Positions 34,894-42,809 of a stretch of 56,853 bases of DNA are shown here, piece by piece (positions within the stretch are counted from its first letter, which is position 1; each line of letters opens with the position of its first letter). The stretch lies in NCBI RefSeq assembly GCF_013817205.1, contig NZ_JACDDD010000012.1:1-56853 (forward strand), given 5' to 3'. The stretch comes from Polaromonas sp. Its GTDB lineage: Bacteria > Pseudomonadota > Gammaproteobacteria > Burkholderiales > Burkholderiaceae_C. A program made the translations under genes and the position numbers. The notes beneath the pieces are model-generated. The model did no database searches, was not told the origin of the DNA, and saw only the letters and a program-made list of their open reading frames with translations.

Positions 34894-36231
34894 TTAGAAG
34901 GAGTGCTTGATACCGAAGTTGACAGCGCTGACCTTCTGGTTGAAGGTAGTCACGGACGTGCCAGTCAGAGCGCCGGTCACAGCAGCGAACGATGAACCGC
35001 GTGTGGTGGTGTCATTCTTGAAACGGCCAATGTTGGCTTCCAGCAGAGTGCGCTTGGACAGTGGGTACTGAACACCGATCTGGGCCGCTTTCTCTTTACC
35101 GTCGAGGTTAGAGACAGCAGTATTGACCGCACCATTTGCTGTGCGGCTACCTGCCGTCGTCTTCGAGACGCCGTACGAAGTGATCAGCGTGGCAGCGCCG
35201 ATAGGAGCGCGCAGACCGATGGTTGTTGCTTTTTCACGACCATCGGTGAAGCCGGCAGTAGCTACACCAGCACCAGGGGTGGTGACGTTGGAACCATCAA
35301 CACGCGCACGTGTGTGGTTGATGAAAGGCTTGACCACGCCGAAGTCAAAAGCCGCACCCAGGGTGTACTGCTTGCTACGTGCGCCGGCATTGACCAAGGA
35401 ATTCCCAGCGCCAGCCACACCGTTGTTCGAGTCAGAGTTGTTACCACCACGGTTGTAACCAAAACCAACGTACAGAGGACCATTGCCGTACTCAAGCGCC
35501 AGATCGAGTCCGGTCTTGGCTTTGGCATTAGTCGTAGCTGTAACAGGGATCACACCAGGAGCGAAGGCAGCAGTGGTGGAAGTGTTGGTATTGCCAGCAA
35601 TTTCAGGCGCAGCCAGAGTCACGGTCGCCTGGAAACCACCCATGTTGGGGGACAGGTACTTGACGGCGTTGGAGAAACGCACGCCGCCCATCAGAGGGGA
35701 CACAAGCGCACCTGGCTCATACAAACCATTGCTCGAACCGCCTGCCCAGCTCTTGGCTTGCACGCCGAAAGAGCCCAGAACTTGACGACCGAGGCGAACT
35801 TCACCCAGGCCACCCTGGATACCGAGCCATGCGTTACGGCCGAACAGGTTGCCACCGGAAGCGCCGGAGGAGCAAACATTGCCAGAGCCGTTGGTCACGC
35901 AACCGTCATCAACGCGCAGACCCATTTCCAGCTGGAACTTGGCTTTCAGACCGCCGCCCAGATCTTCCGTACCCAACCAGCCGATACGCGAAGTGCCGGT
36001 ACCTTGGTCGTTACCGTCATTGACACGGAAACCAGGCTTGTACTCGGTGCTAGCCATCGTTGTGCTGGCCAACGCGCCTGTAGGCGTGAAGGTTTGCGTC
36101 ATTGTGTTGGTTCTGTTCTTGTAACCAAAGTCAACGGTAGGCTCAACAGCACCGTACATGGTCACAGAAGATTGTGCAGAAGCTGCGCCAATAACGGCCA
36201 GTGCAGCCAAAGCGACTAGGGATTTTTTCAT
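34894..36231 (-). CDS. gram-negative porin (Omp32-like)
   Basis: A 445-residue outer-membrane beta-barrel, somewhat longer than typical Omp32 porins. The signal peptide is MKKSLVALAALAVIGAASAQ, then SSVTMYGAVEPTVDFGY begins the barrel, with RIGWLGTEDLGGGLKAKFQLEMG and a C-terminal FGIKHSF ending in the phenylalanine used for assembly. The start at 36231 has a GGAG site; the longer frame is rejected. Codon use and base composition look more AT-rich than its neighbours, as is common for highly expressed porins. Probably an anion-selective trimer. Confidence 0.94.
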   Translation of the reverse strand: MKKSLVALAALAVIGAASAQSSVTMYGAVEPTVDFGYKNRTNTMTQTFTPTGALASTTMASTEYKPGFRVNDGNDQGTGTSRIGWLGTEDLGGGLKAKFQLEMGLRVDDGCVTNGSGNVCSSGASGGNLFGRNAWLGIQGGLGEVRLGRQVLGSFGVQAKSWAGGSSNGLYEPGALVSPLMGGVRFSNAVKYLSPNMGGFQATVTLAAPEIAGNTNTSTTAAFAPGVIPVTATTNAKAKTGLDLALEYGNGPLYVGFGYNRGGNNSDSNNGVAGAGNSLVNAGARSKQYTLGAAFDFGVVKPFINHTRARVDGSNVTTPGAGVATAGFTDGREKATTIGLRAPIGAATLITSYGVSKTTAGSRTANGAVNTAVSNLDGKEKAAQIGVQYPLSKRTLLEANIGRFKNDTTTRGSSFAAVTGALTGTSVTTFNQKVSAVNFGIKHSF

Positions 36232-36541
36232 TGCGAGTTTCTCCAAGGTTAAACATAGGGCTCCAGGATTTTGGATCCCCGGGCCAACCTCCATTTAGGA
36301 AGTTGTGTGTATTGCACCAGAGGCCGGCTGCTTTCGCAAAGGAATTAGCCCGATAAATGTATTTCCGTTGCACCCCTGCAACAAATTCCTTTTCACTTTC
36401 CCGGGCGCTTTCGGGTCACTGAGCCTCTCAGAGACCAGCTCTTTGTACTACAATTTGTAGTACATCAATCAAGGGGCTTGTTTGACACAATGAAGCAGCC
36501 CTTTTCGCCTCGTTTTCCACCCTTGTCGCTCCGACGCTGCA
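36232..36541. other. 310-base gene-free stretch between the porin and the antitoxin
   Basis: It holds the divergent control region. On the minus side lies the porin leader and presumed promoter, and 36444-36464 carries a perfect palindrome described separately. A TTGACA-like sextet lies near 36481. No coding frame with family similarity is seen. The 76-residue plus-strand frame from 36478 overlaps the antitoxin gene out of frame and is a shadow. Confidence 0.6.
36444..36464. promoter_or_regulatory. 21-base palindrome, probable antitoxin autoregulatory operator
   Basis: TGTACTACAA and TTGTAGTACA are perfect 10-base inverted arms around a single central T. It lies 78 bases before the Phd-like antitoxin ATG. 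Phd and YefM antitoxins bind palindromes with a TGTACA-type core next to their own promoters, so an autoregulatory site is likely. Confidence 0.7.
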
Positions 36542-36898
36542 ATGAAACAACAGAACATCTCCCTGCGCGACGCCAATCAGAATTTCTCCCGCCTGATTGC
36601 GGCTGTCGAGCGCGGGGAAACCTTCTGCATCACGCGCAGGGGGCACGAAGTTGCGCGGCTGCTGCCCTCCTCCCCAGACAGCAACCCCGACGCCCGCTAC
36701 AGAAATAGCCCTTCAGACAAGGCCCTGCCAGCTGGGCCCCTACCCGCACAGGGCACGACCCTTGACGAACGCCTCCTTCGGCTTGAAGCCCGGGTGGATA
36801 AACTTTCAGCTGCAGCTACTGCCGCAAACCACCCCTCATCAGCAAGCCATCAAACACCTGAAACAGAACACCATGGACGCCCTGCTCAAGATCGCTGA
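36542..36898 (+). CDS. Phd/YefM-family antitoxin-like protein without a visible toxin
   Basis: A 118-residue protein. The N-terminal 55 residues match the Phd/YefM DNA-binding fold ([35 protein letters not shown]). The rest is a Pro/Ala/Gln/His-rich tail ending about 26 bases inside coq7, with a short helix ([15 protein letters not shown]) that could bind a partner. A GCTAC-ATAGC motif (36696-36709) lies at the start of the tail. A toxin is expected directly downstream, but coq7 is there instead. It may act as a free regulator of coq7 or be an orphan antitoxin. Confidence 0.78.
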   Translation: MKQQNISLRDANQNFSRLIAAVERGETFCITRRGHEVARLLPSSPDSNPDARYRNSPSDKALPAGPLPAQGTTLDERLLRLEARVDKLSAAATAANHPSSASHQTPETEHHGRPAQDR

Positions 36899-37490
36899 CG
36901 GCGCGCTGCGCACCCTTTTTGCAAAACCACGCGCCAGCCGAAGTTGCCCGACCCTTGCGGGGGAAATCACGGCGTTGAGCGCTTCAGACAAGGCGCTGGC
37001 CGGTGCCCTGATGCGTGTCAACCACGTTGGCGAGGTGTGCGCGCAAGCGCTTTACGCCTCGCAGGCCCTGAGCACGCGCAACCCCGTGTTGCGCCAGCAG
37101 TTTCTGGAAGCCAGCAAGGAAGAAGGTGACCACCTGGCCTGGACACGCGAGCGCCTGGACGAACTGGGCGCACGGCCTTCCCTGCTTAATCCGCTTTGGT
37201 ATGCGGGCGCCTTCGGGATGGGTTTGCTGGCGGGAAGGCTGGGCGACCGGGTGAGCCTGGGGTTTGTGGTGGAAACCGAGCGGCAGGTTGAAGCGCACCT
37301 GGTCAGTCATCTCGAACGTTTGCCCGAGGGGGACCACGCATCTCGCGCCATCGTGGCGCAAATGAAAGACGACGAAGCACGTCACGCGGTGGAAGCAGAG
37401 GGCGCCGGAGCACTGGCCCTGCCTGCACCCGTGAAGGCCTTGATGCGCAGCGCAGCCAAGGTCATGACGACCACCGCCCATTACATTTAG
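36873..37490 (+). CDS. coq7: 2-polyprenyl-3-methyl-6-methoxy-1,4-benzoquinone monooxygenase (Coq7)
   Basis: A 205-residue di-iron carboxylate enzyme hydroxylating a late intermediate of ubiquinone synthesis, membrane-associated. Metal ligands are in [13 protein letters not shown] (E54) and [10 protein letters not shown] (E84, H87), then in a later [13 protein letters not shown]. The start [13 protein letters not shown] at 36873 lies inside the antitoxin frame, a 26-base overlap. The TAG stop begins a GCTAT element at its final G. Confidence 0.93.
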   Translation: MDALLKIADGALRTLFAKPRASRSCPTLAGEITALSASDKALAGALMRVNHVGEVCAQALYASQALSTRNPVLRQQFLEASKEEGDHLAWTRERLDELGARPSLLNPLWYAGAFGMGLLAGRLGDRVSLGFVVETERQVEAHLVSHLERLPEGDHASRAIVAQMKDDEARHAVEAEGAGALALPAPVKALMRSAAKVMTTTAHYI

Positions 37491-37541
37491 CTATTGTTTT
37501 TATAGCGTCTTGCGCTTTACCCACAAGGGCAAGCGGCCAAT
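37490..37541 (-). repeat. GCTAT-ATAGC element, intergenic copy 4, starting at the coq7 stop
   Basis: Read on the minus strand it is ATTGGCCGCTTGCCCTTG, then AAGCGCAAGACGCTATaaaaacaATAGC, matching the other copies. On the plus strand the GCTAT begins at the G of the coq7 TAG (37488-37490), so the element and stop share a base. Confidence 0.78.
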
Positions 37542-37558
37542 CTTCATCTGCAAAAAAA

Positions 37559-38026
37559 TCAGACGTCCACAAGCTCGAAGCTGGTAGTGATGTCTGCCGT
37601 TTTGCCGAGCATGATGGTGGCTGAGCAGTATTTGTCGTGGCTCATGGCGATGGCGCGCTCCACCGCACTGGCCGCCAGGTTTTTGCCGGTGACCACAAAA
37701 TGCATATGAATTTTGGTGAACACCTTGGGGTCTGTGTCAGCGCGCTCTGACGTCAGCTTGACCGTGCAGCCACGCACGTCGTGACGGCCCCGTTTGAGGA
37801 TCAGCACCACGTCGTAGGCGGTACAGCCCCCGGTACCTGCCAGCACCGTCTCCATGGGTCGCGGCGCCAGGTTGGCGCCGCCGTTTTCCGGCTTGGCGGC
37901 GTCAGGCGCGCCGTCCATCACCAATGTATGGCCGCTGCCTGTCGTGGCCAGAAAACTCATCGCCGAGCCAGAAGTACTGTTTCCAGCGGCCTCCTTGGCG
38001 CCTGTCCAGCTCACCGTGCATTCCAT
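37559..38026 (-). CDS. OsmC family protein
   Basis: A 155-residue OsmC/Ohr-superfamily protein. The second conserved cysteine is visible in MSHDKYCSATIML, and the first in LAGTGGCTAYDVVLILKRGRHD, the typical OsmC-type GxxxCxxxD arrangement. Members reduce organic hydroperoxides or have related thiol functions. It is convergent with coq7 and alone in its transcript; the ATG at 38026 is the first in frame. Confidence 0.92.
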   Translation of the reverse strand: MECTVSWTGAKEAAGNSTSGSAMSFLATTGSGHTLVMDGAPDAAKPENGGANLAPRPMETVLAGTGGCTAYDVVLILKRGRHDVRGCTVKLTSERADTDPKVFTKIHMHFVVTGKNLAASAVERAIAMSHDKYCSATIMLGKTADITTSFELVDV

Positions 38027-38099
38027 AAATTGCGCGCCCTTCCAAGCAGAAATACTGTCGAAAAAAAGAGGTTTTGTTTATTATTCGCAACAAATCATA

Positions 38100-38232
38100 T
38101 TGCAGTGCAACATGCCTCCGCTATACTGAAATCATCGCATGAACGCAGCCTTGTTTCATGCCACCGCTTGTCTCCTCCATCCCTGAAAGGGTGGATTTAC
38201 AGGCCCAGACCGCAAGGTCTGGGCCTTTTTTC
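38100..38232 (+). ncRNA. candidate leader or small RNA with its own promoter and terminator, upstream of ilvA
   Basis: TTGCAG (38100-38105) and TATACT (38122-38127) with a 16-base spacer form a plausible promoter, giving a start near 38134. The transcript of about 98 bases contains CTCCTCC, a small stem (CCATCCC/GGGTGG) and ends in a strong terminator: GGCCCAGACC (38202-38211) pairs with GGTCTGGGCC (38216-38225) around GCAA, then six T. ilvA begins 36 bases later, so this may be an attenuator leader or a separate small RNA. A 15-codon frame at 38139-38186 (MNAALFHATACLLHP) has no threonine, isoleucine or valine run. Confidence 0.5.
38201..38231 (+). terminator. rho-independent terminator 37 bases before ilvA
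   Basis: A perfect ten-base stem with a GCAA tetraloop and a six-T tail. It stands before ilvA rather than after a protein gene, which is the main argument that a regulated leader or a small RNA ends here. Confidence 0.85.
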
Positions 38233-38267
38233 TTGCCCACTATGATGTCGGGCTGCGAGAAAGACAC

Positions 38268-39881
38268 ATGCCCGCCTCTTCAAAACCCGCCCCACCCTCC
38301 AAGCCAGGGACCTCCCGGCCTGTACCCGCGCGCGCGCTGCAGCCCGCTGATTACCTGAAAAAAATTCTCACTGCACGCGTTTATGACGTGGCTGTCGAGT
38401 CCGCGCTGGAGCCGGCCAAAAACCTCAGCCGGCGTCTGCACAACACGGTGTTGCTCAAGCGGGAAGACCAGCAACCGGTGTTCAGCTTCAAGCTGCGCGG
38501 CGCGTACAACAAGATGGCGCACCTGAGCGCGGCCCAGCTGAAGAAGGGCGTGATTTGCGCCTCCGCCGGCAACCATGCGCAGGGGGTCGCGCTGGGCGCG
38601 CACAAACTCGGCACGCGTGCGGTGATCGTGATGCCGGTCACCACACCGCAGGTCAAGGTCGATGCCGTTCGCGCGCTGGGCGGTGAGGTGATCCTGCACG
38701 GTGACAGTTATTCCGATGCCCATCTGCACGCGGTCGCGCTGGAGAAAAAAAACGGGCTGACCTTTGTGCACCCCTTTGACGACCCCGACGTGATCGCCGG
38801 CCAGGGCACCATCGCCATGGAAATCCTGCGGCAGATCCAGACCATTGGCAAAGGCTCGCTCGATGCGGTGTTTGTGGCCATAGGCGGCGGCGGCCTGATC
38901 TCTGGCGTGGCCAATTACATCAAGGCGGTGCGGCCCGAGGTCAAAGTCATTGGCGTGCAGATGAACGATTCCAACGCCATGGCCCTGTCCGTAGGCGCAG
39001 GCAAGCGGGTGACATTGCCTGACGTGGGCCTGTTTGCCGACGGCACGGCGGTCAAGCTGGTCGGTGAGGAAACCTTCCGCATCAGCCGCGAGCTCGTTGA
39101 TGAATTCATCACAGTGGACACCGACGCCGTCTGCGCCGCCATCAAGGATGTCTTCATTGACACGCGCAGCATCGTCGAGCCTTCAGGCGCCATGAGTGTG
39201 GCGGCCATCAAGCAGTACGCGGCTACCCACAAAACCAAAGGCGAGACCTACGCCGCCATTCTGTGCGGCGCGAATATGAACTTCGACCGCCTGCGTTTTG
39301 TTGCCGAGCGGGCCGAGGTCGGCGAAGAGCGGGAAGCCCTGTTTGCGGTGACGATTCCCGAAGAGCGCGGCAGCTTCCGCCGCTTTTGCGAGCTGATCGG
39401 CGAATTGCCGGGTGGCCCGCGCAGCGTGACCGAGTTCAACTACCGCATCAGCGACGCCAGCCAGGCCCATGTGTTTGTCGGGCTGACCACACATGGCAAA
39501 GGCGAGAGCCTGAAGATCGCCAACAACTTCAGTAAACACGGCTTCAAGGCACTGGACCTGACGCACGACGACCTGGCCAAGGAACATATCCGCCACATGG
39601 TCGGCGGCCACACCGCGCTGTCGAAAAACGAACGCCTGCTGCGTTTTGTTTTTCCCGAGCGTCCGGGCGCACTGATGAAATTTTTGTCCACCATGCAGCC
39701 CGGCTGGAACATCAGCTTGTTCCACTACCGCAACCAGGGCGCGGACTATGGCCGCATCCTGGTCGGCTTGCAGGTGCCCAAGGCCGACAACAAGGCTTTC
39801 AAGGCCTTTCTGGACACCCTGGGCTACCCGCACGTGGAAGAGACCGACAACCCGGTTTATCGGCTGTTCCTACAGGCCTGA
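38268..39881 (+). CDS. ilvA: threonine ammonia-lyase, biosynthetic
   Basis: A 537-residue enzyme converting threonine to 2-oxobutanoate and ammonia, the first step of isoleucine synthesis. The PLP lysine is K75 in VFSFKLRGAY, and the tail from about residue 350 has two ACT-like domains (FAVTIPEERGSFRRFCELIG and RFVFPERPGALMKFLSTM) that bind isoleucine or valine. The long basic N-terminus to about residue 23 may be unnecessary for activity. It follows the candidate leader; the next gene starts 12 bases after its stop. Confidence 0.95.
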   Translation: MPASSKPAPPSKPGTSRPVPARALQPADYLKKILTARVYDVAVESALEPAKNLSRRLHNTVLLKREDQQPVFSFKLRGAYNKMAHLSAAQLKKGVICASAGNHAQGVALGAHKLGTRAVIVMPVTTPQVKVDAVRALGGEVILHGDSYSDAHLHAVALEKKNGLTFVHPFDDPDVIAGQGTIAMEILRQIQTIGKGSLDAVFVAIGGGGLISGVANYIKAVRPEVKVIGVQMNDSNAMALSVGAGKRVTLPDVGLFADGTAVKLVGEETFRISRELVDEFITVDTDAVCAAIKDVFIDTRSIVEPSGAMSVAAIKQYAATHKTKGETYAAILCGANMNFDRLRFVAERAEVGEEREALFAVTIPEERGSFRRFCELIGELPGGPRSVTEFNYRISDASQAHVFVGLTTHGKGESLKIANNFSKHGFKALDLTHDDLAKEHIRHMVGGHTALSKNERLLRFVFPERPGALMKFLSTMQPGWNISLFHYRNQGADYGRILVGLQVPKADNKAFKAFLDTLGYPHVEETDNPVYRLFLQA

Positions 39882-39893
39882 GGCCAGCAATCC

Positions 39894-40124
39894 ATGACTG
39901 CTGCGCCGTCCAATTCAGTCTGCCCACGCTGCGGCGCAAGTTTTCGCTGTGGCATGGTCAGCGGGGACGCCGAATGCTGGTGCGTCAGGCTGCCCCACAT
40001 CATGCCGGTCCCGTCCACCACACCTTCCCCAGCAGGGACACCACAAGCCTCCTGCTTTTGCCCCGCCTGCCTCCAGCAAATCACCGATGAACGACAACAC
40101 AAGCCTTCACCTGCCAGCGATTGA
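39894..40124 (+). CDS. cysteine-rich CWC family protein
   Basis: A 76-residue protein with cysteine pairs in CPRCGASFRCG, ECWC and CFCPACLQQI, the pattern of the CWC small metal-binding domain; the last part is basic. It overlaps the cobT start (40087) by 38 bases in another frame. Function is unknown. It is in the same direction as ilvA and cobT and is probably co-transcribed with them. Confidence 0.8.
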   Translation: MTAAPSNSVCPRCGASFRCGMVSGDAECWCVRLPHIMPVPSTTPSPAGTPQASCFCPACLQQITDERQHKPSPASD

Positions 40125-41388
40125 ACCGACTGCCAACGCCGCGCTGGCGGCACGGCTGCAGCAGCGCATCGATAACAAAACAAAACCCCTGGGCGCACTG
40201 GGCCGGCTCGAAACCCTGGCGCTGCAGCTCGGCCTGATCCAGCGTAGCGAGGCCATCACCTTCCAGTCGCCGCAGATGGTGGTCTTCGCCGCTGACCACG
40301 GCATTGCCAGCGAAGGCGTGTCGGCGTTCCCGCAGGCGGTCACGCTGCAAATGGTCGGCAACATGCTGGCCGGCGGCGCCGCCATCAATGTGTTTGCGCG
40401 CCAGCACGGTTTTGAGCTGCAGGTGGTGGACGCCGGGGTGGCCGGGGAATTGGCTGCGCACCCGCAACTGCTGCAGCGCAAAGTCGCCCCAGGCACGGCC
40501 AATATTTGCGAAAGCCCCGCGATGTCGATGGCGCAAGCAGTGCAGGCGCTACACACCGGCATGGCGGTGGTGAAGGATTTGCCCGGTAATGTGGTCGCCT
40601 TTGGCGAGATGGGCATCGCCAACACCTCGCCCGCCGCGCTGCTGTTGGCCCGGTTGGCGGGACTGCCGGTATCAGAGGTGGTCGGACGCGGTACCGGTCT
40701 GGACGATATCCAACTGGCGCACAAGCAAGTGGTGCTCAAGCGGGCGTTGGCACGACATGCCGATGTGCACGAACCGCTGGCCGTGTTGGCCTCGCTCGGC
40801 GGCTTTGAGATCGCCATGATGACGGGCGCCATGCTGCAGGCGGCGAGCGAACGCCGCGTGGTGCTGGTTGATGGTTTTATCGCCGGCGCTGCCGCGCTGG
40901 TGGCCTGTGCCCTGCAGCCGGCCGCGAAGGACTACCTGGTGTTTTGCCACCGTTCGGCAGAACGCGGCCACCACCTGCTGCTGGCGTACCTGCAGGCTGC
41001 ACCGCTGCTGGATCTGGACATGCGGCTCGGTGAAGGCACGGGCGCACTGCTGGCCTGGCCGCTACTGCAGTCGGCGTCGCTGTTTCTGGCAGAAATGGCG
41101 AGTTTTGATTCGGCCGGGGTTAGCGGAAAAGCCGAGGCCCCCACGCTTGTCACTGCGTGTACTTCGCTGCCCCCCGAGGGGACGCATTTCGCCTTGGGGC
41201 GGCCCGGCGGCGAAACCTTGGCCCCCACGCTTGTCACTGCGTGTACTTCGCTGCCCCCCGAGGGGGCGCATTTCGCCTTGGGGCGGCCCGGCGGCGAAAC
41301 CTTGGCCCCCACGCTTGTCACTGCGTGTACTTCGCTGCCCCCCGAGGGGGCGCATTTCGCCTTGGGGCGGCCCGGCGGCGAAACCTGA
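40087..41388 (+). CDS. cobT: nicotinate-nucleotide--dimethylbenzimidazole phosphoribosyltransferase with an 83-residue repeat-encoded tail
   Basis: CobT makes alpha-ribazole phosphate for the lower ligand of cobalamin. The 433-residue product is about 80 longer than the family's usual 350. Residues 1-350 are a normal CobT: DNKTKPLGALGRLETLALQL, a catalytic glutamate E316 in RLGEGTGALLAWPLL, and a typical end around FDSAGVSGKAE. From residue 351 the frame enters three 84-base repeats encoding APTLVTACTSLPPEG and HFALGRPGGETL units, ending at TGA. The start MNDNTSLHLPA at 40087 is family-like. The tail may be tolerated or cleaved. Confidence 0.93.
   Translation: MNDNTSLHLPAIEPTANAALAARLQQRIDNKTKPLGALGRLETLALQLGLIQRSEAITFQSPQMVVFAADHGIASEGVSAFPQAVTLQMVGNMLAGGAAINVFARQHGFELQVVDAGVAGELAAHPQLLQRKVAPGTANICESPAMSMAQAVQALHTGMAVVKDLPGNVVAFGEMGIANTSPAALLLARLAGLPVSEVVGRGTGLDDIQLAHKQVVLKRALARHADVHEPLAVLASLGGFEIAMMTGAMLQAASERRVVLVDGFIAGAAALVACALQPAAKDYLVFCHRSAERGHHLLLAYLQAAPLLDLDMRLGEGTGALLAWPLLQSASLFLAEMASFDSAGVSGKAEAPTLVTACTSLPPEGTHFALGRPGGETLAPTLVTACTSLPPEGAHFALGRPGGETLAPTLVTACTSLPPEGAHFALGRPGGET
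41137..41388 (+). repeat. three tandem 84-base repeats inside the 3' end of cobT
   Basis: Units start at 41137, 41221 and 41305 and are exactly 84 bases (28 codons), so they keep frame. They differ at very few positions (for example ACG against GCG within the hairpin), and the third unit supplies the TGA. The left 45 bases match the element after zwf at 4777-4822. Each unit contains two G/C hairpins (CCCCCCGAGGGG and around TTGGGGCGGCCC). Confidence 0.92.
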
Positions 41389-41398
41389 CGTTGCAAAC

Positions 41399-42244
41399 AT
41401 GTTGCAGTTCATCCGCCATTTCCTGCTCGCCGTACAGTTTTTCACCCGGATTCCTGTCACCGGGCGCTTGGCCGAATGGGTGGGCTACAGCCCGGCCATG
41501 CTGCGCGCCAGCGCTGCGCATTTTCCCGGCATCGGCTGGCTGGCTGGCACCGTCGCTGCGGGCGTATATGCCTTGCTGGTGGCGGTGCTGCCGCCGAGCT
41601 TGTTCACGCCCCTGGTTGCTGCGGCGCTGTCCACCGTCGCCACAGTGCTGCTGACCGGCGCTTTCCATGAAGACGGCCTGGCTGATGTCAGCGATGGCTT
41701 GGGCGGCAGCAGCGATGCGCCGCGCGCGCTGGAAATCATGAAGGACTCACGCGTCGGCGCTTTCGGCGCGCTGGCGCTGACGTTGGCCCTGGGCTGCAAG
41801 CTGGCGCTGATCGCCTTGCTCGGTTCACTCGAAACCGGGGTGCGGGACAGCGACCCCGTGGCATTTGAACTGGACCCCTGGCTGGTGCCCGCCGCATTGC
41901 TGGCCGCCCACGTGGTCTCGCGCGGCCTGCCCTTGCTGCTGATCCGCGTGTTGCCACATGTGGGCGACACCGCAAGCTCAAAATCCAAACCACTGGCGGA
42001 CCAGATCACGCTGGGCAGCCTGGGCGCTGCATTTTTATGGTGTTTTGTGGCCCTGGCCCTCGCCAGTTATGCGCTGAATGCTATCGCTTTGATAGCGGCA
42101 TGCAGCTTTGCCGTGATTGCCTTGCTGTGGATGGGCCGGCTGTTCACGCGCCGCCTGGGCGGTTTCACTGGCGATGGCCTGGGCGCCACCCAACAGGTTT
42201 GCGAAATCGCTTTCTACCTTGGCCTGGCCGTCGGGTTGTCATGA
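41399..42244 (+). CDS. cobS: adenosylcobinamide-GDP ribazoletransferase
   Basis: A 281-residue membrane enzyme with about six hydrophobic segments, joining adenosylcobinamide-GDP and alpha-ribazole. Landmarks are AVQFFTRIPVTGR at the N-terminus, AFHEDGLADVSDGLGG with the conserved acidic cluster, and GAFGALALTLALGCKLALI. Start ATG at 41399, 10 bases after the cobT stop. A perfect inverted repeat GCTATC-GATAGC (42080-42096) lies within a membrane segment (LNAIALIAACSFAVIALL). The end overlaps cobC by four bases. Confidence 0.94.
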   Translation: MLQFIRHFLLAVQFFTRIPVTGRLAEWVGYSPAMLRASAAHFPGIGWLAGTVAAGVYALLVAVLPPSLFTPLVAAALSTVATVLLTGAFHEDGLADVSDGLGGSSDAPRALEIMKDSRVGAFGALALTLALGCKLALIALLGSLETGVRDSDPVAFELDPWLVPAALLAAHVVSRGLPLLLIRVLPHVGDTASSKSKPLADQITLGSLGAAFLWCFVALALASYALNAIALIAACSFAVIALLWMGRLFTRRLGGFTGDGLGATQQVCEIAFYLGLAVGLS

Positions 42245-42807
42245 AACTCTGGCTGGTGCGCCACGCGCCGGTGCTGCTGGCGCCCGGAAGTTGCTATGGC
42301 GCGCTGGATGTGCCGGCCGACGATGACGCAACCCGCGCGTGCGCCGCAGCTTTGGCTGACGTGCTGCCGCGCGGCCTGCGGGTCAGCAGCTCCCCGCTAC
42401 AAAGATGTGAGCAGCTTGCGCAGGTACTACAAGGGCTGCGGCCCGATTTGGCTGTTGAAAGTGATGCCAGGCTGCGCGAGATGAACTTCGGCAGCTGGGA
42501 AGGCAGGCATTGGGACGCGATTGCCCAGAGCGAGTTCGATGCCTGGACCGCCGATTTCGCCGGCCATGCCGTGGGCGGACATGGCGAGACCGTGCGCGCA
42601 GTGATGCAGCGTGTGGGGCAGGCCTTCGACGAACTGGGCGAGGCCGACGCCGTGTGGATCACGCATGCGGGCATCATCCGCGCAGCGCAGTTGCTGGCGC
42701 GCGGCATCCGCGAGGTCGACCGCGCCGACCAGTGGCCGCTGGAGGCCACAGCCTGCGGCCAATGGCGCACACTCGAGCTATCGGTGAACAAACCCTCCTC
42801 AAGGTAA
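42241..42807 (+). CDS. cobC: alpha-ribazole phosphatase (histidine phosphatase family)
   Basis: A 188-residue protein with the RHA form of the catalytic motif (MKLWLVRHAPVLLAPGSCYG), SSSPLQRCEQLAQVL and REMNFGSWEGRHWD. A second histidine is in WITHAGIIRAAQLLARG. It dephosphorylates alpha-ribazole phosphate before CobS. The ATGA overlap with cobS and the gene order cobT-cobS-cobC support the name. Codons around 42388-42440 look like a degenerate GCTAT element. Confidence 0.88.
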   Translation: MKLWLVRHAPVLLAPGSCYGALDVPADDDATRACAAALADVLPRGLRVSSSPLQRCEQLAQVLQGLRPDLAVESDARLREMNFGSWEGRHWDAIAQSEFDAWTADFAGHAVGGHGETVRAVMQRVGQAFDELGEADAVWITHAGIIRAAQLLARGIREVDRADQWPLEATACGQWRTLELSVNKPSSR

Positions 42808-42809
42808 CC

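Noticed and set aside
38139-38186. Leader peptide for classical ilvA attenuation
   Set aside because: The 15 codons lack threonine, isoleucine or valine runs; kept only as a note under the RNA candidate.
41137-41388. CRISPR-like array because of three regular repeats
   Set aside because: The units are adjacent 84-base copies with no unique spacers, in frame with cobT, and no cas genes are near.
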